A stretch of 64,000 bases of DNA from Acidobacteriota bacterium (GTDB taxonomy: Bacteria; Acidobacteriota; Thermoanaerobaculia; UBA5066): the NCBI GenBank assembly GCA_029781975.1, contig JAKOVQ010000005.1, forward strand, positions 1-64,000. Direction: 5' to 3'. Under the pieces are notes generated by a model. That model saw only the letters and a program-made list of their open reading frames with translations, did no database searches and was not told the origin of the DNA. Shown here piece after piece: positions 44,734 through 52,137 of this stretch (positions within the stretch are counted from its first letter, which is position 1; each line of letters begins with the position of its first letter). Both the position numbers and the translations under genes were made by a program.

Positions 44734-46104
44734 ATGGCCAAGACGTTCTCTTTCGGCTCCGCCGACGTCAGGATCGGCGACCCCGGAGCGCAGCCCGAGC
44801 CTGCCGAGCCGGACGCCCCCTTCCGGATCCTCGTCGCCGGGGACTTCGGGGGGCGCGCGGCCCGCGGTCAGCTCGAGGGGGGAGCCGCCCTCGCGGGACG
44901 GCGGATCCTGAAGGTGGATCGCGACACCCTGGACGACGCCCTCGGGAGCATCGCCCCCGAGGTCTCGGTTCCGGCTGGGAGCCGGCGCGCCACGCTCCGG
45001 CTGCGCGAGATGGACGACTTCCACCCGGACCGGATCTTCGCCCGGGTCGAGCGCTTCGCCGCCCTGAAGCACGCGGCGGACGACGCGGCCTCGAGACGAT
45101 CGACCCGCCCGGCCCCGTCGGCCGGCCTCCTCGACGCGATCCTCGAGGGAAAGGTCGAGGAGCGGCCGGTGGAAGCGCCGGCCACCGACCCCGCTGCCGA
45201 CATGGACGCCGCGATGCGCGAGGTCCTTCACGACCCGGCGTTCCAGGGCGTCGAGGCCGCCTGGCGCGGCGTCGACTTCCTCCTCCGCCGCCTCGACACG
45301 GACGGCCCCCTCTCCATCCATCTCCTCGACCTCTCCTTCGACGAGCTCGCCTCCGACGTCCTCGCGTCCGAAGCCCTCGACGCCACCGCCCTCCACCGGA
45401 TCCTCGTCGAGAAGACGGTCGGCACCCCCGGCGGCGAGCCGTGGGCGGCGCTCACGCTCCTCTTCTCGTTCGAGAAGACCCGCGAGGAGGCCGAGGTCCT
45501 CGGCCGCCTCGCGCGGATCGCCTCCCGGGCCGGCACGGCGGTCCTCGCCGGCGCCGCCTCGAGCGTCCTCGGCTGCACCTCGATCGTGGCCGCTCCCGAC
45601 CCGAGGGAGTGGGGGCGCTCGGCGGGCGCCGAGGCCGACGAGGCGTGGCGAGCTCTCCAGCGGCTGCCCGAGGCCCGGTACCTGGGCCTCGCTCTTCCCC
45701 GCCTCCTCCTCAGGCTCCCCTACGGCCCCGAAACCGATCCCGCCGAGGAGTTCGACTTCGACGAGCTCGGCGCGGCGCCCCGCCACGACGCGTTCCTCTG
45801 GGGGAGCCCGTCGGTGGCGACGACCCTCCTCCTCGCGCAGGCCTTCGACGCGGACGGCTGGGACCTCAGGCCGGGCTCGGTCCAGGAGATCGACGCGCTC
45901 CCGTTCGCGATGACGACGGTGGACGGCGAGAAGGTGGCCGTGCCGTGCGCGGAGACGCTCTTGACCGTCCGCGCCGCCGAGGCGATCGCGAACGCCGGGC
46001 TGATGCCGCTCCTGACGCTGAAGGGGACCGACCGGGTCCGGCTCGGGATCTACCAGTCGTTCGCCGAGCCGCAGGCGCCCCTGGCCGGGAGGTGGCGGGG
46101 CTAG
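44734..46104 (+). CDS. TssB-TssC fusion: single-chain type VI sheath-like protein, truncated at both ends
   Basis: 456 aa. Residues 29-115 match TssB: FRILVAGDFGG, RRILKVDRDTLDDALGSIAPEV and LRLREMDDFHPDRIF align with VVGVLGDFSG, KMVEIDRDNFDQVLAGMAPRL and LKFNSLEDFEPDRI of the window's TssB. Residues 160-440 match TssC: LHDPAFQGVEAAWRGVDFLL, RYLGLALPRLLLRLPYGPET and FLWGSPSVATTLLLAQAF. Compared with canonical partners it lacks about 35 N-terminal TssB residues and about 120 C-terminal TssC residues, regions that form interlocking strands in sheaths. Hence it probably does not build a normal sheath. Good GAGGAGG site, 40 nt after the unknown gene. Confidence 0.82.
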   Translation: MAKTFSFGSADVRIGDPGAQPEPAEPDAPFRILVAGDFGGRAARGQLEGGAALAGRRILKVDRDTLDDALGSIAPEVSVPAGSRRATLRLREMDDFHPDRIFARVERFAALKHAADDAASRRSTRPAPSAGLLDAILEGKVEERPVEAPATDPAADMDAAMREVLHDPAFQGVEAAWRGVDFLLRRLDTDGPLSIHLLDLSFDELASDVLASEALDATALHRILVEKTVGTPGGEPWAALTLLFSFEKTREEAEVLGRLARIASRAGTAVLAGAASSVLGCTSIVAAPDPREWGRSAGAEADEAWRALQRLPEARYLGLALPRLLLRLPYGPETDPAEEFDFDELGAAPRHDAFLWGSPSVATTLLLAQAFDADGWDLRPGSVQEIDALPFAMTTVDGEKVAVPCAETLLTVRAAEAIANAGLMPLLTLKGTDRVRLGIYQSFAEPQAPLAGRWRG

Positions 46105-46115
46105 GCGCCCCGGAA

Positions 46116-46139
46116 GACGGACGGCTCGCGCCGTCCGTC
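46116..46139. terminator. Bidirectional terminator between the fusion gene and the effector cluster
   Basis: Perfect 10-bp stem GACGGACGGC/GCCGTCCGTC with tetraloop TCGC, filling the 38-nt convergent gap. No T-run, but symmetry and position support termination on both strands. Confidence 0.6.
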
Positions 46140-46142
46140 GCC

Positions 46143-46709
46143 TCAGCCCGGAACGACATCCAGGTGCTGCTCGATCATCCGGTGCCCGAGCGGCTTCACC
46201 TGGCCGTCGGACGCGACGTCGAGCTCCAGCTCGACCAGCGCCGCGTTCCAGGCGGCGGTCGCGACGGCCCGAAAGCCTGGCCCGAACGGCTCGACCGAGA
46301 CCTGTCTCGGCACCGGCCGCGGCGCCGGCGGCTCCGGCTCGTCCGGCCCGCGCTTGCGCCACGGGATCTCCGACTCCCGCTCCACGATCCTCATCTTCCT
46401 GTCGCCGACGCTGTCGAAGAAGAACCGGACATAGGGGCGGACCCCGTCGCGGGACAGGCGGAGGCCCTCCCGGTCGTTGAGCGAGAAGACCTGCTCCGGG
46501 CGGTCCCCGAGGCGGACCATCGCGTCCCCGTGGAGACCGTAGCGGTAGCGGATCGGTCCGACCTCGGTGGCGACCTCGACGTCGACGACGCGGGCCGTCC
46601 GGTAGAACGGCGTCGGGACGTCGGTGACCTCCGACGGGAAGGCCCTCAGGATCGCCGCCCGGTCGAACTCGGCCGCGGCGATCCGTTCGACGAGCTCGGG
46701 GTCCTTCAT
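46143..46709 (-). CDS. Unknown protein, possible immunity or adaptor for the PAAR-protease effector
   Basis: 188 aa. Not recognised. An N-terminal helix (MKDPELVERIAAAEFDRAAILRAF) is followed by strands around VPTPFYRTARVVDVEVATEVGPIRYRYGLHG and VRPYVRFFFDSVGDRKMRIVERE, then a Pro-rich linker and a beta tail. Cytoplasmic by sequence. Last gene of the vgrG1-PAAR-protease unit, 16 nt after the 194-aa gene. Position suggests immunity or effector loading; no direct evidence. Confidence 0.65.
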   Translation of the reverse strand: MKDPELVERIAAAEFDRAAILRAFPSEVTDVPTPFYRTARVVDVEVATEVGPIRYRYGLHGDAMVRLGDRPEQVFSLNDREGLRLSRDGVRPYVRFFFDSVGDRKMRIVERESEIPWRKRGPDEPEPPAPRPVPRQVSVEPFGPGFRAVATAAWNAALVELELDVASDGQVKPLGHRMIEQHLDVVPG

Positions 46710-46725
46710 CTCGCGACCGCTCCCT

Positions 46726-47310
46726 TCACTTCCGGGCCGGCGGCGGGGCCGGGACGACGACCGGCACGTCGATCCGGACCGGCTCGCTCGTCAGGACGCC
46801 GTACTCGGGGAGCTTCCCCCGCGGTCCGATCGGGAAGACGACCTCGGTCCCGCGGATGTCGCGCGTCTCCTCCCGCGTCCCCTCGGCGCGCCAGTAATAG
46901 CCGAGCGTGAACGTCACGTTCTGGTAGACCGCCGTCTCCGGCTCGCCGGCCGGGGCCGGCCCCTTCATCGAGTACTCCCGGTGCTCCCGGACCGGGAGCG
47001 GCACGCTCACCCGCTCCCTGAAGGTCGCGCCGGCCCGCAGGGGCGTGACGAAGGGGGCGACCGGAGCCGTCACGTTCACCCCCTTCGGGAGGTCGTCGAT
47101 CTTCTTCATCAGCCGGACCGTCCGCGTCCCCGGCACGAGCTCGACGTAGACGACGTCGGGCCCCATCTGCCACGCCGGCATCTGGCGGTAGATCCGGTTG
47201 AGGAGGTAGGCGTCCCGCGCCGTCCCGTTCCGGACCTCGTAGTCGAGGACCAGGTTCTGTCCCGCGATCGCGACGTGCACCGCGAGCGTGAGCCCGGCGT
47301 CAACGGCCAT
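46726..47310 (-). CDS. Unknown beta-rich protein following the PAAR-protease gene
   Basis: 194 aa. No signal peptide. Sequence reads as a beta-sandwich: LTLAVHVAIAGQNLVLDYEVRNG, AYLLNRIYRQMP, VVYVELVPGTRTVRLMKKI, FRERVSVPLPV, YQNVTFTLGYYWRAEG and EPVRIDVPVVVPAPPPARK. This resembles an Ig-like accessory domain. It begins 15 nt after the effector gene behind AGGAGGAG, so it is strongly co-translated with it. Immunity protein or effector chaperone are the leading guesses. Confidence 0.65.
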   Translation of the reverse strand: MAVDAGLTLAVHVAIAGQNLVLDYEVRNGTARDAYLLNRIYRQMPAWQMGPDVVYVELVPGTRTVRLMKKIDDLPKGVNVTAPVAPFVTPLRAGATFRERVSVPLPVREHREYSMKGPAPAGEPETAVYQNVTFTLGYYWRAEGTREETRDIRGTEVVFPIGPRGKLPEYGVLTSEPVRIDVPVVVPAPPPARK

Positions 47311-47325
47311 CTGTCTCCTCCTGCC

Positions 47326-48684
47326 TCACCACGGGGCGCCCCCGGGCCACGTCGACGGGTAGTACGTCGGCCGCCGCGGGATCCCGAGGTCGTCCCGGAG
47401 CGAGTTCTCCGTCGGGTGCGACCCGCTGTAGTCGGGGACCGCCTGGGTCGTGCCGTCCGGCGCCGTCACCGAGGTCCCGCCGGCGCCGACCGTCGACCGC
47501 TCCTCGCCCCGCGCCGACGAGCCGCTCTGGCTGTCGTAGCTGTCGTACGGGCCGTTGCCGTTCGTCCCCGTGGCGTTGTGCATCGCGTGGATCAGCTCGT
47601 GACCGAGGATGACCGTCGAGCCCGGCGTCCCGCTGACGGGATCCGCGGGGTCGGTCGTCTGGTGGTCGGGGTTCCAGGAGACCGTGCTGTCGGTCCCCCG
47701 GGTCGGGTCCTGCGTGTCCGCGGCCGACCCGTTCGCCTGGCAGTAGCCGTTGGCGTCTCCGGTCTCCCGGATCGTGACCGTGTGCCCGCTGTTCTCGATG
47801 TTCTGGAGGATCTCCCGCCCCGACGGGGTCGCGGCGAGCTCGGCGAGGGCCGCCAGGGTCTTCGCCTGGAACTCCGGGCTCCCCTCGATGACGATCGACT
47901 TCCCGAACCGGACGCGCTGGTCGTTCGGGCCGCTGAAGAGGTTGTGGAGGAAGTCGCCGAGCTGCTGGAGGACGGACGGCGGAGAAGGGACGAAGGAGCC
48001 CCCCGCTCCACCGGCGCCCCCTCCCCCGCCGCCGCCGCCGTCGCCGATCATGACGGTCATGCAGCCGAGCGCGATCGGGTCGGGGCCGCCGCACGCCTCG
48101 AACACCTGGTCGCCCTGCCGCGCCGCCGGCAGGTTCCCGATCTTGACCGTGTTCGAGCCCTTCGTGACGAAGCCCGGCCCATGGGGCGGGATCGGCACCG
48201 GGATCGGGCAGACGTGCATGTCGGAGAGGCCGAACATCGAGGCCATCACGGCGCTGGCGGCGCCGGCGGCGGCCAGCTTGATTCCCTCCGTGTAGGCGAT
48301 GTTGGCCGCCGGCTGTCCGCCAGGGACGACGGAGGCGGCGGTCCAGGTGGCGGTCAGCGCGACGTTGGCCGTGGTGAGGCCGGCCACGGCGCCCGCGGCG
48401 GCTCCCACTGCGGCGGCGCCACCCGCGCCCGCGGCCGCCGCCGCTCCCTGGATCAGCTTCTGCGAGATGTCGAAGAGGCTCGCCGTGGCGTCGGCGGGCG
48501 TCATCTGCGGCTTCAACATGAACGAGTTCATGCTGTTCGAGATCCCCTCGACGCCGCTCGCCATCGCCGAGGGGAGGGCGCGCCAGGCGGGCAACATGCC
48601 GATCAGGACGTTGAGGCAGCCGGGACCGGGCGCCAGCGGCGTGCCGTGGCCCGTCGTGTCGGTGACCCGCGCGGCCGGAGGCAT
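47326..48684 (-). CDS. PAAR-domain type VI effector with M91/NleD-like zinc metalloprotease
   Basis: 452 aa. PAAR sequence is present in two parts: residues 1-36 (AARVTDTTGHGTPLAPG, CLNVLIGMLPAWRA) and 157-214 (CPIPVPIPPHGP, TVKIGNLPAARQGDQVFEACGG). Residues 37-155 form a helical, partly hydrophobic insert. A poly-Gly linker (215-228) joins it to the C-terminal domain. That domain has the zinc motif HELIH at 362-366, an acidic EE at 394-395 and TENSLRDDLGIPRRPTYYP near the end, the pattern of M91 peptidases such as NleD. Likely loaded on the VgrG1 tip and delivered as a protease toxin. ATG follows GGAAGGAGAGG. Confidence 0.83.
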   Translation of the reverse strand: MPPAARVTDTTGHGTPLAPGPGCLNVLIGMLPAWRALPSAMASGVEGISNSMNSFMLKPQMTPADATASLFDISQKLIQGAAAAAGAGGAAAVGAAAGAVAGLTTANVALTATWTAASVVPGGQPAANIAYTEGIKLAAAGAASAVMASMFGLSDMHVCPIPVPIPPHGPGFVTKGSNTVKIGNLPAARQGDQVFEACGGPDPIALGCMTVMIGDGGGGGGGGAGGAGGSFVPSPPSVLQQLGDFLHNLFSGPNDQRVRFGKSIVIEGSPEFQAKTLAALAELAATPSGREILQNIENSGHTVTIRETGDANGYCQANGSAADTQDPTRGTDSTVSWNPDHQTTDPADPVSGTPGSTVILGHELIHAMHNATGTNGNGPYDSYDSQSGSSARGEERSTVGAGGTSVTAPDGTTQAVPDYSGSHPTENSLRDDLGIPRRPTYYPSTWPGGAPW

Positions 48685-48728
48685 GGGCTACCTCTCCTTC
48701 CTTCCTCGCCGTCCCGCGGTGCCGCGGA

Positions 48729-50978
48729 TCACGAGCACGACTTCTGCCCCGTCTTGGCGTCGTCGGCGGCGGTGGGGTCCTCGGGCTTGGCTTCCGCGAC
48801 GCTCCCGGGGCTCCCCGGGCTGGCGCCGCTCCCCGAGCCGGCTGACCCGCCGCTGTTGATGTTCACCAGGGTCCCCTGGATCGTCACGCCCGCCGGGCCG
48901 ATGTCGACGAAGTTGCCGCCGACCTTCATGGTCACCTGCATCCCGCCCTCGATGATGACCCTCATCCCCGCCTTGAGGTGGATCTCCGTCCCCGCCTCGA
49001 CGGCCCACTTCTGGCCGGTCTTCTCCTCGCGGTTCCCGCCGACCGTCACCGCGACGTTGCCGTCGACCTTGTCCGTCCTGTTCCCGGCGACCGTGTTCTC
49101 CTCGTTGGCCTCGAGCTTGGTCTTCCGGTCGCTCTTCACGATGACGTCGAGCTTGCCGGGCCCGTCCTCCCCGCCGATCAGGAGCTTCATGTCGCCGCCG
49201 ATCTTCTGCTGGAGGTTCCGCTTGTTGTGGAGGTGGACGTCCCGGTAGACGAGCTCGCGGTAGTCGCCGACGTTCTGCCCGTCCTTCGTCCCCCCGACCG
49301 TCAGGTGCTTGTCGTGCCCGACGTTCTCCATGGAGTCGTTCTTCACCCGGACGTCCATGTTCCTCTCGCCGTGGATGAAGACCTGCTCCTTGTCCTTCGT
49401 GTCGTCGAAGCGCCACTCGTTGAACCCGACGCCCCCGGTGGTCGTGTTCGACTTGACCCCCATCACCTTGTTGTCGTTCTTGTGCTTGTCGTCGGGACCC
49501 TGGCCCAGGTAGGGAGGCATCTGCTCGGCGTTGTAGACGGTCCCGACGATGATCGGCTGGTCCGGGTCCCCTTCCAGGAAGTCGACGATCACCTCCTGCC
49601 CGATCCGAGGCCAGAACGACGCCCCCCAGCGCCTCCCGGCGATCAGCTGCCCCACGCGGATCCAGCAGGAGCTGCTCTCGTCCTTCTTCCCCTCCCGGTC
49701 CCAGTGGAACTGCACCTTCACCCGCCCGTACTTGTCGGTGAAGATCTCCTCGCCCGAGGGGCCCACCACCACCGCCGTCTGGCACCCCAGCACCGTCGGC
49801 CGCGGCGTCACCCGCTGCGGCCGGTACTTCAGGTCCGCCGGAACGCAGGTGAACCCGTTCTGGTAGATCACCCCTTCGCCCTCGTTCGTCCGGTAGTCGT
49901 GGGCGAACCGCGCCGCGTGCGTCACGCTCGTCAGGACGTACTCCCCGTCCCCCCCGGCGAAGTGCCTCTTCAGCTTGAACTTGAACCCCGACATCAGGTG
50001 CTTGACGTTGCTCGCGCCACGGATCGTCACCGCCTCCGACGTCGCCTGGTCCATCCGGATGTCCGTCGTCCGCTTGTTGTCCTCGAAGATCTTCTGGAGG
50101 TCCCCCGCCCGGTCCCCGCCCCCCGGCGTCACCCCGTCGAACCGCTGCGCGTACGCACCCGGCCAGTCGTACAGCTCCAGCTTGTCCACCCCGGGCAGCT
50201 TCAGCTTGTGGCTCTCCGACCCCGCCGTCACCGACTCCAGGATCACCGACTCGGCTTCCAGGTGCTTGTGCGGCAGCTCGAAGCAGTGGTCCCACAGGAG
50301 GGTCTTCCCGGACCGGATCTCCTGCTCCTTCTCCCACAGCAGGATCCGGTTGTCGTCCCGGTACCCCCCCTCCAGCTCCTCGTACGTGAAGGTGCTCTCC
50401 CCGGGCACCATCTCGTGGGACGACGGCGTGTTCGCCACCACCATCTGATGGCTCCCGTCCGAGTGCTTGAAGAAGTAGAAGATCCCCTCCTCCTCCATCA
50501 GCCGCGACCCGAACGCGAAGTCGCTTTCCCGGTATTGCACGCAGTAGTCCCGCGGCTGGAACGTCCCCTGGATCTCCCACGTGACGTCGTACCCCTTGAA
50601 CACTTCCTTCAGGATGTCCGGCACGTTCTTCTGCTGGAAGATCCGGCTCTGCGTCTTCCGCGTCATCAGCCAGACCTTCGGCACCAGCTCCGCCCGGTAC
50701 CGCGTGAAGTTCTGGTCCCGCCCCGACTGCGCGAATCTCACGCAGATGCCGTTCAGGTGGTGGTACCCCCCGTCCGGGAGCTTCAGCTCCACCGTCACCC
50801 CCTGGCCGAGGATCTTGGAGAAGTCGATCTTCTCCTTGTTCTCCGCCAGCATGTCCACCTGGTAGCTGAAAAGGCTCGAAAGGGAGTCCGTCCCGTTGAA
50901 GCCCGCGATCAGGAGGACGTCCTCCCCCAGGGGAGTCTTCACCTTCCCGATCCGCTGGTCCTGCTTGTATTCGCCCAC
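48729..50978 (-). CDS. vgrG: Type VI secretion spike protein VgrG (copy 1)
   Basis: 749 aa. gp27-like base domain (LAGFNGTDSL equivalent IAGFNGTDSLSSLFSYQ, then FRYRAELVPKVWLMTR-type segments) followed by the gp5 OB fold (RVKVQFHWDREGKKDESSSCWIRV, WPRIGQEVIVDFLEGDPDQP) and a C-terminal beta-helix with NEENTVAGNRTDKVDGNVAVTVGG. The tail is Gly/Ser-rich and ends KSCS. The second of two tandem GTGs is taken as start because AAGGGGG is 5 nt away and because copy 2 begins at the same residue. The PAAR-protease gene follows 44 nt later. Confidence 0.92.
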   Translation of the reverse strand: MGEYKQDQRIGKVKTPLGEDVLLIAGFNGTDSLSSLFSYQVDMLAENKEKIDFSKILGQGVTVELKLPDGGYHHLNGICVRFAQSGRDQNFTRYRAELVPKVWLMTRKTQSRIFQQKNVPDILKEVFKGYDVTWEIQGTFQPRDYCVQYRESDFAFGSRLMEEEGIFYFFKHSDGSHQMVVANTPSSHEMVPGESTFTYEELEGGYRDDNRILLWEKEQEIRSGKTLLWDHCFELPHKHLEAESVILESVTAGSESHKLKLPGVDKLELYDWPGAYAQRFDGVTPGGGDRAGDLQKIFEDNKRTTDIRMDQATSEAVTIRGASNVKHLMSGFKFKLKRHFAGGDGEYVLTSVTHAARFAHDYRTNEGEGVIYQNGFTCVPADLKYRPQRVTPRPTVLGCQTAVVVGPSGEEIFTDKYGRVKVQFHWDREGKKDESSSCWIRVGQLIAGRRWGASFWPRIGQEVIVDFLEGDPDQPIIVGTVYNAEQMPPYLGQGPDDKHKNDNKVMGVKSNTTTGGVGFNEWRFDDTKDKEQVFIHGERNMDVRVKNDSMENVGHDKHLTVGGTKDGQNVGDYRELVYRDVHLHNKRNLQQKIGGDMKLLIGGEDGPGKLDVIVKSDRKTKLEANEENTVAGNRTDKVDGNVAVTVGGNREEKTGQKWAVEAGTEIHLKAGMRVIIEGGMQVTMKVGGNFVDIGPAGVTIQGTLVNINSGGSAGSGSGASPGSPGSVAEAKPEDPTAADDAKTGQKSCS
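49510..50978 (-). repeat. Direct repeat copy 1 (vgrG head)
   Basis: Nearly identical in DNA to 52936-54404, at a constant offset of 3426 bases from the start codon to the MPPY codons, so no net insertion or deletion has occurred across about 1.47 kb. Confidence 0.88.
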
Positions 50979-51027
50979 CACGTCCCCCTTCCGCCTCCCG
51001 GCACCGACGGTCGGACTGGATACGATC

Positions 51028-51056
51028 GATATAGGCCCCGGCGGGTGAGCCGTCAA
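51028..51056 (-). promoter_or_regulatory. Promoter of the vgrG1-PAAR-protease unit
   Basis: Minus strand TTGACG (51051-51056), 17-nt spacer, TATATC (51028-51033). Located just after the HEAT-repeat gene. Same design as the vgrG2 promoter. Confidence 0.8.
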
Positions 51057-51084
51057 GGACGGACCGCCAGGCGGGTGACGAGGC

Positions 51085-52137
51085 TCACCCGGGCGAGCGT
51101 CCCCCCCTCCCCTGTCGCTCCGCGGGAAGCCTCTCGGGCTCCTTCCCCGTGACCGCGTCGCACGCGGCCCGCCCGACGCCCGCGAGCCGGCCGTCCTGCT
51201 CGTCGCGGAGCCGTTCGAGGTCGGGGAGGAGGGGCTGCGCCTCGGTCTTCAGGTGCGCCGCGGCGATCCCGGCGTTGCCGCGGACGCCCGGGTCCGGGTC
51301 CCGAAGGAGCCGGCCGAGGGCGTCGAGCGTCTGGTCACGGTCCGCCCGGGTCAGGGCAATCGCGAGCGCGGCGGCCGCGCGGACCTCGGGGTCCGCGTCT
51401 CGCGCCCTCTCCAGGAGCGCCTTCGTCGCGCCCCGGCCGTCCTCGCGGAGCGCCCCGATCCTCCGGACCGCGTCGGCCCGGACCGCCGGTTCCCGGGAGG
51501 ACGACGCCGCGATCAGCCCCGGCAGACCCGCCGCAGGCTTTCCCGACACCCGCCCCAGGGCGTCGGAGCAGGCGAGGCCGACGCGGGCGTCCGGATGGCT
51601 CGCCGCCTTCCGCAGGGCGTCCTGCGTCGCGGCGGCGGGCTTTCCCATCCCGCCCGCCGCGTCCGCCGCTGCGACGAGGGCCTCGGCCGCGTTCGCCGTC
51701 TCGAGGACCCTCGCGAGCGAGGCGACCGCGTTCACCCCGGTCTTCGACAGGGCGATCGACGCCGCGGCCCGCAGGAGCTCCTCGGGGTCGGAGAGACAGC
51801 CGCACAGGCGGCCGATCAGGGGCGACGCGGCCTCTCCGAGCGGCGCGGCGGCCTGGCAGGCGGCGATCCGGACCGCGGCGGGCTGGGCCGGATCGAGGCC
51901 TCCGGCCAGCTCGGGGACGGCGTCGGCGCCGATCCGTCCGAGGGCGAGGAGGGCGACCTTCCGGGTCTCCTCGCTCGGGTCCGTGACGAGACGGCCCAGC
52001 TCGGGGCGAAGTCCCGCGGGAGGCGATTCGGAGGTGAGGGCCTCTGCCGCGGCCCCGAGCCGGACCATCGGGTCGGGGTCGCCGAGCCGCTCGCGGAGCG
52101 GTCCCCGGGCCGGGAGGACCCTGGGCTCGCCGGCCAT
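51085..52137 (-). CDS. HEAT-repeat protein coupled to vgrG2
   Basis: 350 aa. Eight or so HEAT-like helical repeats, for example VRLGAAAEAL, TRKVALLALGRIGADAVPEL, LLRAAASIALSKTGVNAV, VRADAVRRIGALREDG and VRAAAALAIALTRADRD. No signal, membrane helix or catalytic motif. The ATG overlaps the vgrG2 stop by one base (TGATG), so it is translated with vgrG2. HEAT solenoids bind proteins; here it may load or chaperone cargo on the VgrG2 spike, or be the cargo itself. Confidence 0.82.
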   Translation of the reverse strand: MAGEPRVLPARGPLRERLGDPDPMVRLGAAAEALTSESPPAGLRPELGRLVTDPSEETRKVALLALGRIGADAVPELAGGLDPAQPAAVRIAACQAAAPLGEAASPLIGRLCGCLSDPEELLRAAASIALSKTGVNAVASLARVLETANAAEALVAAADAAGGMGKPAAATQDALRKAASHPDARVGLACSDALGRVSGKPAAGLPGLIAASSSREPAVRADAVRRIGALREDGRGATKALLERARDADPEVRAAAALAIALTRADRDQTLDALGRLLRDPDPGVRGNAGIAAAHLKTEAQPLLPDLERLRDEQDGRLAGVGRAACDAVTGKEPERLPAERQGRGGRSPG

